Positions 18,392-25,078 of a stretch of DNA of 64,000 bases are shown here, one piece after another. The first letter of the stretch is position 1. Each line of letters opens with the position of its first letter. The notes under the pieces were generated by a model that saw nothing but the letters and a program-made list of their open reading frames with translations, was not told the origin of the DNA and made no database searches. Where the stretch lies: assembly GCF_007004735.1 (NCBI RefSeq), contig NZ_SSNL01000005.1, positions 582,975 to 646,974 on the forward strand, in the 5' to 3' direction. The translations under genes were made by a program, and so were the position numbers. The stretch is from Salinigranum halophilum. GTDB taxonomy: Archaea; Halobacteriota; Halobacteria; Halobacteriales; Haloferacaceae.

Positions 18392-18598
18392 ATGTTCAAT
18401 CACAAGCGGCGGTTCGCTCTCAGGGAAAACAGGAAGGAAAACAGCGTCTTTGAGAATAAATCTCCACGTCAGGCGGCTTTGAAAGTGGCTCGACGACTTG
18501 AACCGAGAGAGAACGAGGCGGATGCGGTAATAAATCCAGAGCGAATACGTCTCCGCGAACGTGGAAGCAGCAAGGACAGAACCCTTATTCCGAGTTGA
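18392..18598 (+). CDS. MC1-family chromosomal protein, short at the C-terminus
   Basis: The 68-residue frame starts MFNHKRRFALREN; a GTG at 18365 could add nine residues. The stretch RKENSVFENKSPRQAALKVARRLEP followed by ERIRLRERGSSK strongly resembles the core of MC1, the small basic DNA-bending protein of haloarchaea and methanogens (FALR, VF-x-PRQAALKAA, IRLRERG). MC1 proteins usually continue about 30-40 residues past IRLRERG, but here a stop follows 9 residues later, so the DNA-binding C-terminal part is missing. It may be a decaying gene or a short variant. It lies on the opposite strand to all other genes of the element and would serve as a chromatin or excision-related accessory factor. 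Confidence 0.6.
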   Translation: MFNHKRRFALRENRKENSVFENKSPRQAALKVARRLEPRENEADAVINPERIRLRERGSSKDRTLIPS

Positions 18599-18667
18599 AA
18601 AGGTTGGCTCAACAGGTTTGAAACCGCTTCGAAGTTTCGGGAGGCTGTACAACTGAATCTATGGATG

Positions 18668-18916
18668 TCACTGATATACGGTGTCTCTGGTATCGATCTC
18701 CAGCACCCGGAGTTCGTCTCGTTCCTTGTCCCAGTCGATGATCGCGCGGCGTTTTCCGATCCGGAGCGAGTACTCGTCTCGACCTTTCAGCGGCTTCAGG
18801 TGGCGATCGGGATTCGCCCCTGCGTCCTTCAGTTTCGACCGAATCCGGTCTTCGATGTCGTTCGGGAGCGATTGGAGCTTCTTCTCGACGTCGGGATGCA
18901 ACAGAACCGTCGCCAT
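18668..18916 (-). CDS. RelE/ParE-type toxin
   Basis: The 82-residue protein MATVLLHPDVEKKLQSLPNDIEDRIRSKLKD has the RelE fold pattern: an N-terminal strand, a two-helix hairpin with Lys/Arg residues, then strands with LKPLKGRDEYSLRIGKRRAIIDWDKERDELRVLEIDTRD. The YSLRIGKRRAII segment corresponds to the basic strand that in RelE toxins holds catalytic Arg residues. Such toxins cut mRNA on the ribosome. It follows the winged-helix gene by 6 nt on the same strand, the usual antitoxin-first order. It would stabilise the integrated element. Confidence 0.82.
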   Translation of the reverse strand: MATVLLHPDVEKKLQSLPNDIEDRIRSKLKDAGANPDRHLKPLKGRDEYSLRIGKRRAIIDWDKERDELRVLEIDTRDTVYQ

Positions 18917-18922
18917 CGCGGA

Positions 18923-19243
18923 CTACAGTTCTGCCCACTCGTCAGACTCTTTCCGGGCGTCAACTCGATCAGCGGTTTCAGCATCGAGTTCCGGTGCCAC
19001 TTCTGCCCACCACCCGACCGCTCTCGCACCGAGTTTCTTCCTGCTCACTAACCCTTTGTCAGCCATCTGTTCGAGCCGACTACGAATACCCTCGGAAGTG
19101 ATCTGTTTTCCGAACCTTCGCACTCCCTCGGCGACTTCGGGAGCGGTGAGAACTGGGTCGTCCTCGTAGTCGAAGACTTTGAGGATTTCTTGCTCGGTAA
19201 CGGTCTGCTCAAACCGTCCCGATTCGTCTCGTCCTTGGCTCAT
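18923..19243 (-). CDS. Winged-helix protein, probable antitoxin/repressor of the RelE pair
   Basis: This 106-residue protein starts MSQGRDESGRFEQTVTEQEILKVFDYEDDPVLTAPEVAEGVRRFGKQITSEGIRSRLEQMADKGLVSRKKLGA, a helix-turn-helix with a following wing. The opening MSQGRDESGRF is common among small haloarchaeal plasmid and virus regulators. The acidic C-terminal half (about residues 80-106) could wrap and block the toxin. It is the first gene of the toxin operon and lies next to an imperfect dyad and TATA-like box (GGTTATATCG), so autoregulation is likely. Confidence 0.75.
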   Translation of the reverse strand: MSQGRDESGRFEQTVTEQEILKVFDYEDDPVLTAPEVAEGVRRFGKQITSEGIRSRLEQMADKGLVSRKKLGARAVGWWAEVAPELDAETADRVDARKESDEWAEL

Positions 19244-19271
19244 GTATCGTATTCAAGCGGCGATCGATATA

Positions 19272-19295
19272 ACCGTTTGGTTCGTACAAACCGGT
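19272..19295. promoter_or_regulatory. Imperfect dyad before the toxin-antitoxin operon
   Basis: ACCGTTTG and CAAACCGGT face each other across a 7-nt spacer (one bulged base), starting 29 nt upstream of the winged-helix start codon and overlapping the TATA-like region. This is a typical place for an autoregulatory operator. Confidence 0.4.
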
Positions 19296-19370
19296 GAGAA
19301 TGAGAGCTGCTTCCGACTGAGGTACTTCGTTGAGACTGGGTAAGAGACGTATCCGGAGCGTTCGGTGCGT

Positions 19371-20384
19371 TCAGATCTGATTGAGATACCTCCGTCGTTG
19401 TTCCATCTTCTCGCGTTCTGTTCGGCGGTCGTAGTGTTCAACCAGAACCGCGGTAGAGATGTTCGCCCTCGCACTGACGACCGGTTCAGGTACGTCCGAG
19501 TTTAACCAGTGCGTGATTGCACCGCGACGAACGGCGTGCGGTGACACCGACGACGGACACGCGACTGCTTGGCTCCGATCGATTGCAGGCTGACAGTCTG
19601 AGGTCGATCGGTTGTGCGGGCACTCGCCAGTGAACTCACAGGGCCGGGTCATCGAGTAGACGTAGCTCTGAATGGTGGTGAGATGCGCCCGGCCTTGGGC
19701 AGTGGAAACGAGGGGGTGGCGACCGAACTCGTCAACTGAATCTGGTCGGCGGTCTGCAATCCAAGCATCTAGCACCGAACAGGTCTCCGCCGAAAGCGCG
19801 ATGAACCGCTCTCCATTGAATTTGTTCTTGATTGGAGTCTCTGTCTCCGGACGGTGCCGCACATCTAGTGACATCTCCTGTGGGTCGTAATCATCCACGT
19901 CCAGCGCATGAATTGCACCTCTTCTGAGCAAGGCGTGCCAAATCAAGAGAAAAGTAACGTGCCGTTCGGACGCGTACTCGTACGTAGAGAGATAGTCAAG
20001 AATACCATCGGCGACTTCCGAGTCCAACATCACGTCCCGAGAATTCTCCCCGTCCGCCAGACTAGGAGAGACGACCTTCGACCAGAGGTCTGTGGGAACT
20101 GCGTCGATTGTTCCGCACCACCGAATGAACACCCGGAGGGTATCCATCTGAGACTTTTCGGATGGTGGCGCAAGATCGCCGTCTGCACGCCGCCAGAGTC
20201 GGTACCGGTGCAGTGTGCGTCTAGTGAGTTCGTTCAGATTGTCGATGTGCTGTTCGCCACACCACCGAATGAAATGCCCAAGTCGAGATGAGTGCGCGTA
20301 TTGGGTTGCCCTCGCTAGCTCACTTCGACGGTCTTCGAGGTACAGTTCGACGGCTTCGTCGGGTCGGAGTGGTTTGAGTGCCAT
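19371..20384 (-). CDS. Tyrosine recombinase / integrase
   Basis: Starting at MALKPLRPDEAVELYLEDRR, the protein has 337 residues; an ATG at 20417 would add eleven. An N-terminal SAM-like core-binding domain (about residues 10-95) is followed by the catalytic domain. Recognisable catalytic residues are the first Arg in ALLRRGAIHALDVDDYD, the HAVRRGAITHWL block (H-x-x-R) and the nucleophile in VLVEHYDRRTEREK. A Cys/His cluster (CEFTGECPHN, then SDCQ) before the H-x-x-R block is common in haloarchaeal XerC/D-like integrases and may bind zinc. It reads away from attR and is the only recombinase in the element, so it probably catalysed the insertion at tRNA-Arg. Confidence 0.9.
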   Translation of the reverse strand: MALKPLRPDEAVELYLEDRRSELARATQYAHSSRLGHFIRWCGEQHIDNLNELTRRTLHRYRLWRRADGDLAPPSEKSQMDTLRVFIRWCGTIDAVPTDLWSKVVSPSLADGENSRDVMLDSEVADGILDYLSTYEYASERHVTFLLIWHALLRRGAIHALDVDDYDPQEMSLDVRHRPETETPIKNKFNGERFIALSAETCSVLDAWIADRRPDSVDEFGRHPLVSTAQGRAHLTTIQSYVYSMTRPCEFTGECPHNRSTSDCQPAIDRSQAVACPSSVSPHAVRRGAITHWLNSDVPEPVVSARANISTAVLVEHYDRRTEREKMEQRRRYLNQI

Positions 20385-20435
20385 GGCTCTGAGTCGATGC
20401 AAATCGGAGTCAACCACGACCTAACTCTGGATTCG

Positions 20436-20460
20436 TAATCGCCGGACAGCGCGGCGATTA
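20436..20460. repeat. Inverted repeat TAATCGCC-N9-GGCGATTA near attR
   Basis: An 8-bp perfect dyad lies just upstream of the integrase gene and 30 bp inside attR. Its left arm with the following bases (TAATCGCC-GGACAGCG) recurs in 14 of 15 positions just outside attR at 20513-20527. Repeats of this kind around an att core often bind integrase. Confidence 0.45.
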
Positions 20461-20467
20461 ATTCAGC

Positions 20468-20488
20468 TTCGTCATACGGTATGACGGA
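20468..20488. promoter_or_regulatory. Right-end palindrome TTCGTCATA-CGG-TATGACGGA
   Basis: This is the partner of the left-end palindrome at 18185-18205, with one mismatch in the arms. It ends two bases before the attR core and lies upstream of the integrase start, so it could also control integrase expression. Confidence 0.55.
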
Positions 20489-20490
20489 TT

Positions 20491-20506
20491 CCCGCCGGGT
20501 CCGTGG
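20491..20506 (+). repeat. attR core
   Basis: CCCGCCGGGTCCGTGG repeats the 3' end of tRNA-Arg with one difference. It is not preceded by tRNA sequence, as expected of the duplicate created by insertion into a tRNA 3' end. Confidence 0.75.
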
Positions 20507-20714
20507 TTGGTCTAATCGCCCGACAGCGTCGGGGGTATACCCCTTAGATCACGAACTCATTGAGAGTCCGTCTCGTTTCGTACCGGACTCAATACGCCCA
20601 CGCGATCCTGTCGTGAGAGACGTGGTCAAGGTAGGTAGTAATGCACTCAGATTCGAACACCGTCAGTCACCGTGATACGGCGACCATGTTCCACACCGAG
20701 GATTCGATGCAGTG

Positions 20715-21119
20715 TTACGGTGCTGCCGCCGCACCGTCACCGGAGCCGCGAGCGAGCGGTATCACGATCAGTTCGTCGTACGGGAACACCGGTTTCTTCG
20801 CCCGCCCCGCTTCCTCGAAGCGAATCACCCCGAGCGCCTCCAGCGTCGTCAGTTCTTGATGGACGTTCTTCTTGTCTCGGCCGACCAGCCGCGCAGTTTC
20901 GCGGATGCTCTCCGGAGCCTCGTCTCTGATCACACGCAGGAGCGTGTAGGTGCGCTCGTTGAACACCTCGGTCAGTTGGGATTCGTTCGGGAATCGAACG
21001 GTTGCTGGCTGGTCGATGCTCTCGTCAGCCGTGAGCTGTTGAATCGCTTCTAGACCCTCCTCGTAGGGATTCGTCTCGCTATCGACCGTGACCAGCAGTA
21101 CGTTCGTGTTGTCAGTCAT
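20715..21119 (-). CDS. HTH regulator, HVO_A0114-like (probable antitoxin)
   Basis: Starting at MTDNTNVLLVTVDSE (21119), the 134-residue protein has a short beta segment and then a MarR-like winged helix: NERTYTLLRVIRDEAPESIRETARLVGRDKKNVHQELTTLEALGVIRFEE. It overlaps the end of the DUF6516-like gene upstream by 8 nt, so the two are translationally coupled. I recall this pairing from haloarchaea as a toxin-antitoxin-like module. The HTH protein would repress its own operon through the two dyads at 21478-21524. The C-terminus (VIPLARGSGDGAAAAP) is low-complexity. Confidence 0.75.
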   Translation of the reverse strand: MTDNTNVLLVTVDSETNPYEEGLEAIQQLTADESIDQPATVRFPNESQLTEVFNERTYTLLRVIRDEAPESIRETARLVGRDKKNVHQELTTLEALGVIRFEEAGRAKKPVFPYDELIVIPLARGSGDGAAAAP

Positions 21120-21468
21120 GGATATCACCAGTGTCGTCGGATGGGCCGAACCGTGGTTTCGGGATCTCGTTCCAGAACCGCTCGTAAAGTTCCTCCACTC
21201 CGAGGAACTCGATAAATTCCGGTTCCGGGTCGGGAGCGGCGTGGAGTTCGTGGCCTTTCGTGTCCTCGTGGGCGTTGTCGTAGCGGCGGATCGTCCCGTC
21301 TTCGAGCGTATCTGGACCGGGAACCAGTGCGCCGTAGTGAAACGTGTACCGCCATCCCGATGGGTACGCCTCGTCCTCGGTCCGACGAACGGACACGCGG
21401 ACCACAGTGCCGTCCTCGTACACCGTGGCATTACTGTACCCATCGAGTTCGTCAGCCGTTGGTTCCAT
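21112..21468 (-). CDS. DUF6516-like protein (probable toxin)
   Basis: The 118-residue protein has the beta-rich start DGYSNATVYEDGTVVRVSVRRTEDEAYPSGWRYTFHYGAL, then IRRYDNAHEDTKGHELHA and a C-terminal helical part (EFLGVEELYERFWNEIP). The RYDNAHEDTKGHE block, with a conserved Tyr-Asp and His residues, is what I remember of DUF6516 proteins, which sit beside HTH partners in toxin-antitoxin-like pairs. The activity is unknown; the polar His/Asp/Glu cluster would fit a nuclease, which is only inference. It is the first gene of the pair. Confidence 0.7.
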   Translation of the reverse strand: MEPTADELDGYSNATVYEDGTVVRVSVRRTEDEAYPSGWRYTFHYGALVPGPDTLEDGTIRRYDNAHEDTKGHELHAAPDPEPEFIEFLGVEELYERFWNEIPKPRFGPSDDTGDIHD

Positions 21469-21477
21469 CCGTCACGT

Positions 21478-21495
21478 GTTGGTTTTGTAGCCAAC
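21478..21495. promoter_or_regulatory. Operator-like dyad GTTGG-N8-CCAAC (copy 1)
   Basis: A 5-bp dyad with an 8-nt spacer begins 10 nt upstream of the DUF6516-like start codon. An identical arrangement occurs 29 bp further upstream. Confidence 0.55.
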
Positions 21496-21506
21496 GGTTT
21501 GGCATT

Positions 21507-21524
21507 GTTGGGTAAAGAACCAAC
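21507..21524. promoter_or_regulatory. Operator-like dyad GTTGG-N8-CCAAC (copy 2)
   Basis: This has the same arms and spacer length as copy 1 at 21478-21495. The pair brackets the expected TATA position of the DUF6516-HTH operon, which suggests cooperative repression. Confidence 0.55.
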
Positions 21525-21722
21525 GAAAGAGGCAGGAAGCCAGTTGTCGAAAAACAAGAGTGCGGAAGGGTGTACTCAATACTGTCTCGAGTCGTACCAA
21601 ATCCCCCGTCAGGTTCGTTTTGTGAAGGGTCACGTTGAACCGATGTCGACTCGAACCGTCCCGAGTCCCCGTCCGGTCCGCTGGGCGGAGTACGCCCCGA
21701 ACAGGACGTGTCTCGCGTCGGA

Positions 21723-21750
21723 TGAGAACCCGCTAGCGAGGCGGTTCTCA
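21723..21750. repeat. Inverted repeat TGAGAACC-N12-GGTTCTCA
   Basis: An 8-bp perfect dyad lies 65 bp upstream of the small plus-strand gene at 21816. The stretch 21525-21722 between it and the toxin operators shows no gene. The dyad could be an operator or the end of an unseen transcript. Confidence 0.35.
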
Positions 21751-21815
21751 CGGACGGAGAAACGAACGAACGGCTTTGCCCTCAGACGGCGTACCATCTT
21801 CTAGGGGGAGCACCC

Positions 21816-22163
21816 ATGTCACAGACAGCAACAGGACGAGAGAACCGACCGAAAGCGGCCACTCTGGAGGCGATTCCGCCGATCGAGCGGACACTCGAGA
21901 ACGGGACGCTTCGTCTCACCCGGCGGTTCCGCGGACTCACCATCGAGCAGGCGATGCGGTATCTGGAGCACCTGGGAGGGGCTCGACAGCGCACCCGGAC
22001 GGTCAGCGGCGACGGCTGGGAGGCGCACCTCTCACAGAGAAAAGTCCCCGTCGGGCCGTCGTACCGCCTGACCGAGGTGACGGTAACGTGGGTCGGCGAC
22101 CCGGACGTCGTCGACCCGCTCGTCGCCCAGTTCCGCCGGAAGGCGTTCCGGGCACCGGGCTGA
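21816..22163 (+). CDS. Conserved small haloarchaeal protein (possible MoaD-C-terminal-like domain)
   Basis: The 115-residue protein has a distinctive core, RFRGLTIEQAMRYLEHLGGARQ, followed by the strand-rich ending GPSYRLTEVTVTWVGDPDVVDPLVAQFRRKAFRAPG. I recall similar haloarchaeal proteins matching the MoaD-related C-terminal domain (DUF1952), but this is memory and not a search. No ubiquitin-like fold or Gly-Gly tail is visible. Neighbours are the toxin-like pair and a ZIP transporter, which give no functional hint. The start ATG at 21816 follows a GGGGGAG stretch that could act as a ribosome-binding site. Confidence 0.65.
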   Translation: MSQTATGRENRPKAATLEAIPPIERTLENGTLRLTRRFRGLTIEQAMRYLEHLGGARQRTRTVSGDGWEAHLSQRKVPVGPSYRLTEVTVTWVGDPDVVDPLVAQFRRKAFRAPG

Positions 22164-22304
22164 GTGAGGTCGAGCCGTCGCGGGCGGAGTGAGGCCGTTC
22201 ACGCGTCCGCGACGGCCCGAACGCGTCGTCTCCGAGTAGAACCAACATTGATTAGTGCAACCGGTGAAGCGGGCAGTGTGACATGAGCGGAGCCGACACG
22301 GGGT

Positions 22305-23141
22305 GTGCCAGTCGTGGTCGTTGACTCGTTCACGCAGTGGTTCGGCTCCGACCCGGTCGTACACGGACTGGTCGGCGGGTTGGTCATCGCGCTGCTCAAC
22401 CTGCTGGGGGCGTCGCTCGTCTTCGTGTGGCGAAACCCCTCGGACCGAGCGATGGACGGCGCACTCGGGTTCGCCGCCGGCGTGATGCTCGCGGCGAGTT
22501 TCACCAGCCTCATCATCCCCGGAATCGAGACGTACTCGAACGGGAACCCGCTCCCTGTGCTGTTCGGCATCGCGCTCGGCGCCGCCTTCTTGGACCGCTC
22601 GGACGTCCTCGTTCCGCACGCGCACTACCTCCTGTCCGGACGGCGTCGAACGGACGCCGCGAACCCGGGAGAGAACCTGCCGGTGGAGGACGAACGACTC
22701 GCCGGCGTCGTGTTGTTCATCCTGGCGATCACCCTCCACAACATGCCCGAGGGCCTCGCCGTCGGCGTCGGCTTCGGAAGCGGCGACCTCGCCACGGCGA
22801 TCCCGTTGATGCTCGCCATCGGCATCCAGAACATCCCGGAGGGGCTCGCGGTGTCGGTGGCGGCAATCAACGCCGGGCTGGACAAGCGCTTCTACGCGGT
22901 CTTCGCCGGGATTCGGTCGGGCGTCGTCGAGATTCCCCTTGCAGTGCTGGGCGCGTACGCGGTACAGACCGTATCGGCGCTGCTGCCCTACGCGATGGGG
23001 TTCGCGGCGGGGGCGATGCTGTTCGTCATCATGGACGAGATCGTGCCGGAGACGCACCTCAAGGGCCACGAGCGCGTCGCGACCCTGGGAACGATACTGG
23101 GCGCGATCGTGATGCTCTACCTCGACATCTCGCTCGGATAG
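22305..23141 (+). CDS. ZIP-family metal transporter
   Basis: The 278-residue protein starts at a GTG and has about eight membrane segments. The binuclear-site signatures of ZIP proteins are intact: LHNMPEGLAVGVGF (helix 4) and IQNIPEGLAVSVA (helix 5). In the second the usual first His is Gln, as in several bacterial and archaeal members. It would import Zn, Fe or Mn. A cytosolic loop after the third helix carries RRRTDAANPGENLPVEDE. It is convergent with a second ZIP gene, so a metal theme begins here and runs to about 37 kb. Confidence 0.9.
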   Translation: MPVVVVDSFTQWFGSDPVVHGLVGGLVIALLNLLGASLVFVWRNPSDRAMDGALGFAAGVMLAASFTSLIIPGIETYSNGNPLPVLFGIALGAAFLDRSDVLVPHAHYLLSGRRRTDAANPGENLPVEDERLAGVVLFILAITLHNMPEGLAVGVGFGSGDLATAIPLMLAIGIQNIPEGLAVSVAAINAGLDKRFYAVFAGIRSGVVEIPLAVLGAYAVQTVSALLPYAMGFAAGAMLFVIMDEIVPETHLKGHERVATLGTILGAIVMLYLDISLG

Positions 23142-23158
23142 CGGGGCAGCGACACGGG

Positions 23159-23932
23159 TCAGAAGACGTCGGGGCGGGAGGCGACGCTCCGGAGGAATCG
23201 AACGGCTAGCATCAGCCCGATGCCGGTCAGGAAGACGGCGAAGTAGACGACGGACCGCCGGAGGTCAGTCTCTTGTTTTATTTCGGGGATGAGGTCCGAA
23301 CTGGCGATGTAGACGAAGTTTCCCGCAGCGAACGGCAACAGGACGGTCGGCACACCCGTGAGGGCCCCGCCGAGGAACGCGCCCACGACGCCGCCCAGGA
23401 CGACCGTCGACTGGGTCAGATAGTTCAACACGAGCGCCTGGCGTCTGTCGAACCCGCCGTAGACGAGGACGCCGAAGTCGCCGATCTCCTGTGGAATCTC
23501 GTGGAGCGCGATGGCGGCGGCGGTCACCAGGCCGAGCGGGACGGACGACAAGAACGCCGCAGCGACGACGAGGCCGTCGATGAAGTTGTGCAGCGTATCG
23601 GAGAGTAACACCAGGTACGACACCGGTTCGTGCTCGTGCGTCACGGCGTGGTGATGGTGCCAGTGGATGAACTGCTCAAGGGCGAAGAACAGACAGAAGC
23701 CACCGATAAACCAGAGGAACAGGGAGAACGTGTCCTGGCTCCCCGCGTCGGCGATTGCCTGGGGGAGCAGATGCAAGAACGCCCCACCGATGAGGCCGCC
23801 CGCGGCCAGCGCGACGAGCACCAGTAGCAGGCGGTCGACCAGTTCGTCCCGGAGGAAGAGCGTAAAAACGCCGATCCACGCGATGAGGCTGATTCCGACG
23901 GTCGTCGCGACGGTCCAACTGAACGGTCCCAT
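23159..23932 (-). CDS. ZIP-family metal transporter (second type)
   Basis: From MGPFSWTVATTVGISL (23932) the protein has 257 residues; an ATG at 23956 would add eight. It belongs to the ZIP subgroup with DTLHNFIDGLVVAAAF in helix 4 and ALHEIPQEIGDFGVLV in helix 5, both with His/Asp/Glu ligands. A His-rich loop HWHHHHAVTHEHE before helix 4 could bind metal. A TATA-like CATAAATCA lies about 33 nt upstream of 23932. It differs strongly from the neighbouring ZIP protein, so the two are not a recent duplication and may move different metals or move them in opposite directions. Confidence 0.88.
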   Translation of the reverse strand: MGPFSWTVATTVGISLIAWIGVFTLFLRDELVDRLLLVLVALAAGGLIGGAFLHLLPQAIADAGSQDTFSLFLWFIGGFCLFFALEQFIHWHHHHAVTHEHEPVSYLVLLSDTLHNFIDGLVVAAAFLSSVPLGLVTAAAIALHEIPQEIGDFGVLVYGGFDRRQALVLNYLTQSTVVLGGVVGAFLGGALTGVPTVLLPFAAGNFVYIASSDLIPEIKQETDLRRSVVYFAVFLTGIGLMLAVRFLRSVASRPDVF

Positions 23933-24050
23933 GTGGCACAGCTCCGTTGAACCCATCGGATGATTTATGTTACGCGACCACGGGCCAGCCGGCGCGGTGA
24001 AACAATCAACTGAGAAACACTTGTTACGGAGCCGGTCGTCAAGAGACGCG

Positions 24051-25058
24051 ATGGACGAACCCTCGACGGTCGAGAAGGGGGGCGCTGGGTTCGAGGGGGT
24101 CAAGCTCCTGCTCTGTGAGAATCCGCTTCCGCCGATCGACGAAGCCATCGACGCCGCACGGGAGGAACTGCCGCGGAGCAACCACTACACCGAGCCTTAC
24201 TCGGAGCCACTGCGAGCGGTGTTGAGCGACCGGCTCGGGGTGCCGAGCGAGAATCTCCACATCAACGCCGGCTCGGAGTTGATCTTGCGACAGCTGTTCG
24301 AGCGGTTCGGACAGCAGGTACACCTGTTGACGCCGACGTACCCGCTGTTCCCGGAAATCGCCGAGCGGTACACGGAGACACGGCTCCGTCCCGAAGTCGA
24401 CTTTCGGTTCGATCTCCGAGAGTTAACACTCCCCGCGGGAACGACGCTGGCCGTCATCGTCAACCCGAACAACCCGAACGGGGGAACCTTCGACGTCAGC
24501 GTCGTCCCCTCGTTGCTCGAGGCCAACCCGGAGACGACGTTCCTGGTCGACGAGGCGTTCGGTGACTTCGCCGACGAGACACTCGCTCACCGGGTGCCCG
24601 AGTACGACAACCTCATCGTGACCCGAACGTTGTCGAAAGCCCACAGCTTGGCGGGCTTTCGCGTCGGCTACGCGGTCGCCCCGGAGGCGCTCACAGCGGA
24701 CCTGAACGCGGCCAACGACGCCTATCCGCTCGCGCGACCGAGTCAAGCGGCGGCAGTCGCGACGCTCGAACACGAGTCGAAAATCCGAGACCGGATGGAA
24801 CGCCTCCGCTCGTGGACGGCGGCACTGGCCGACGACCTCCGCTCGCTGGGCGTCACCACGTACCCGACCGAGACGTACTTCTTCCTCGCCGATTTTAGCC
24901 CACACGACGCGAGCGACGTCGCCGAGCAGTTGCGCGAGCGGGGGGTCTTCGTCAAACCGCTCGGCGACAAGCGACTCGGTCCCGGCTACATGCGCGTGAC
25001 GACGGCCCGCCCCGAGGAGAACGAACGAGTCGTCACGGCGCTCGCAGACCTCCTGTGA
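24051..25058 (+). CDS. HisC-like PLP-dependent aminotransferase
   Basis: The 335-residue protein starts MDEPSTVEKGGAGFEGVKLLLCENPLPP. It is a class I/II fold member with NPNNPNGG near residue 140, DEAFGDFAD near residue 168, and the Schiff-base Lys in TRTLSKAHSLAGFRVGY near residue 195. Arg in the C-terminal YMRVTTARPEEN would bind the substrate carboxylate. HisC and CobD (threonine-phosphate decarboxylase of cobalamin synthesis) share this pattern. The protein reads like a side-branch member rather than the housekeeping HisC. It sits between a ZIP transporter and a FepCD/BtuCD-type ABC transporter, so a role in a metal-chelate or cobamide pathway is possible but unproven. Confidence 0.75.
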   Translation: MDEPSTVEKGGAGFEGVKLLLCENPLPPIDEAIDAAREELPRSNHYTEPYSEPLRAVLSDRLGVPSENLHINAGSELILRQLFERFGQQVHLLTPTYPLFPEIAERYTETRLRPEVDFRFDLRELTLPAGTTLAVIVNPNNPNGGTFDVSVVPSLLEANPETTFLVDEAFGDFADETLAHRVPEYDNLIVTRTLSKAHSLAGFRVGYAVAPEALTADLNAANDAYPLARPSQAAAVATLEHESKIRDRMERLRSWTAALADDLRSLGVTTYPTETYFFLADFSPHDASDVAEQLRERGVFVKPLGDKRLGPGYMRVTTARPEENERVVTALADLL

Positions 25059-25078
25059 CCGCCGGGGTCGCGTGGTCC

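Larger units (their letters stand above)
18120..20506. mobile_element. Small integrated element at tRNA-Arg(CCG)
   Basis: The element is bounded by near-identical 16-bp repeats: CCCGTCGGGTCCGTGG at 18120-18135 (tRNA 3' end) and CCCGCCGGGTCCGTGG at 20491-20506. Within its 2.4 kb are an MC1-like gene, a RelE-type toxin with its winged-helix partner, and a tyrosine integrase placed next to the far end. Base composition is visibly richer in A+T than the flanks, and similar palindromes mark both ends. No replication gene is present, so it is either a reduced element or one mobilised in trans. The integrase gene is intact and not split by integration, so it is not of the SSV type. Confidence 0.8.

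Noticed and set aside
18368..18652. Minus-strand 94-codon frame overlapping the MC1-like gene
   Set aside because: The plus-strand frame matches the MC1 core clearly; the opposite frame shows no known pattern.
21667..21684. A third copy-like site CCCCGTCCGGTCCGCTGG resembling the att core, which would make the HTH-DUF6516 region a second tandem element
   Set aside because: It needs both a mismatch and an inserted base and lies in GC-rich sequence where such matches are expected by chance; no integrase lies between it and attR.
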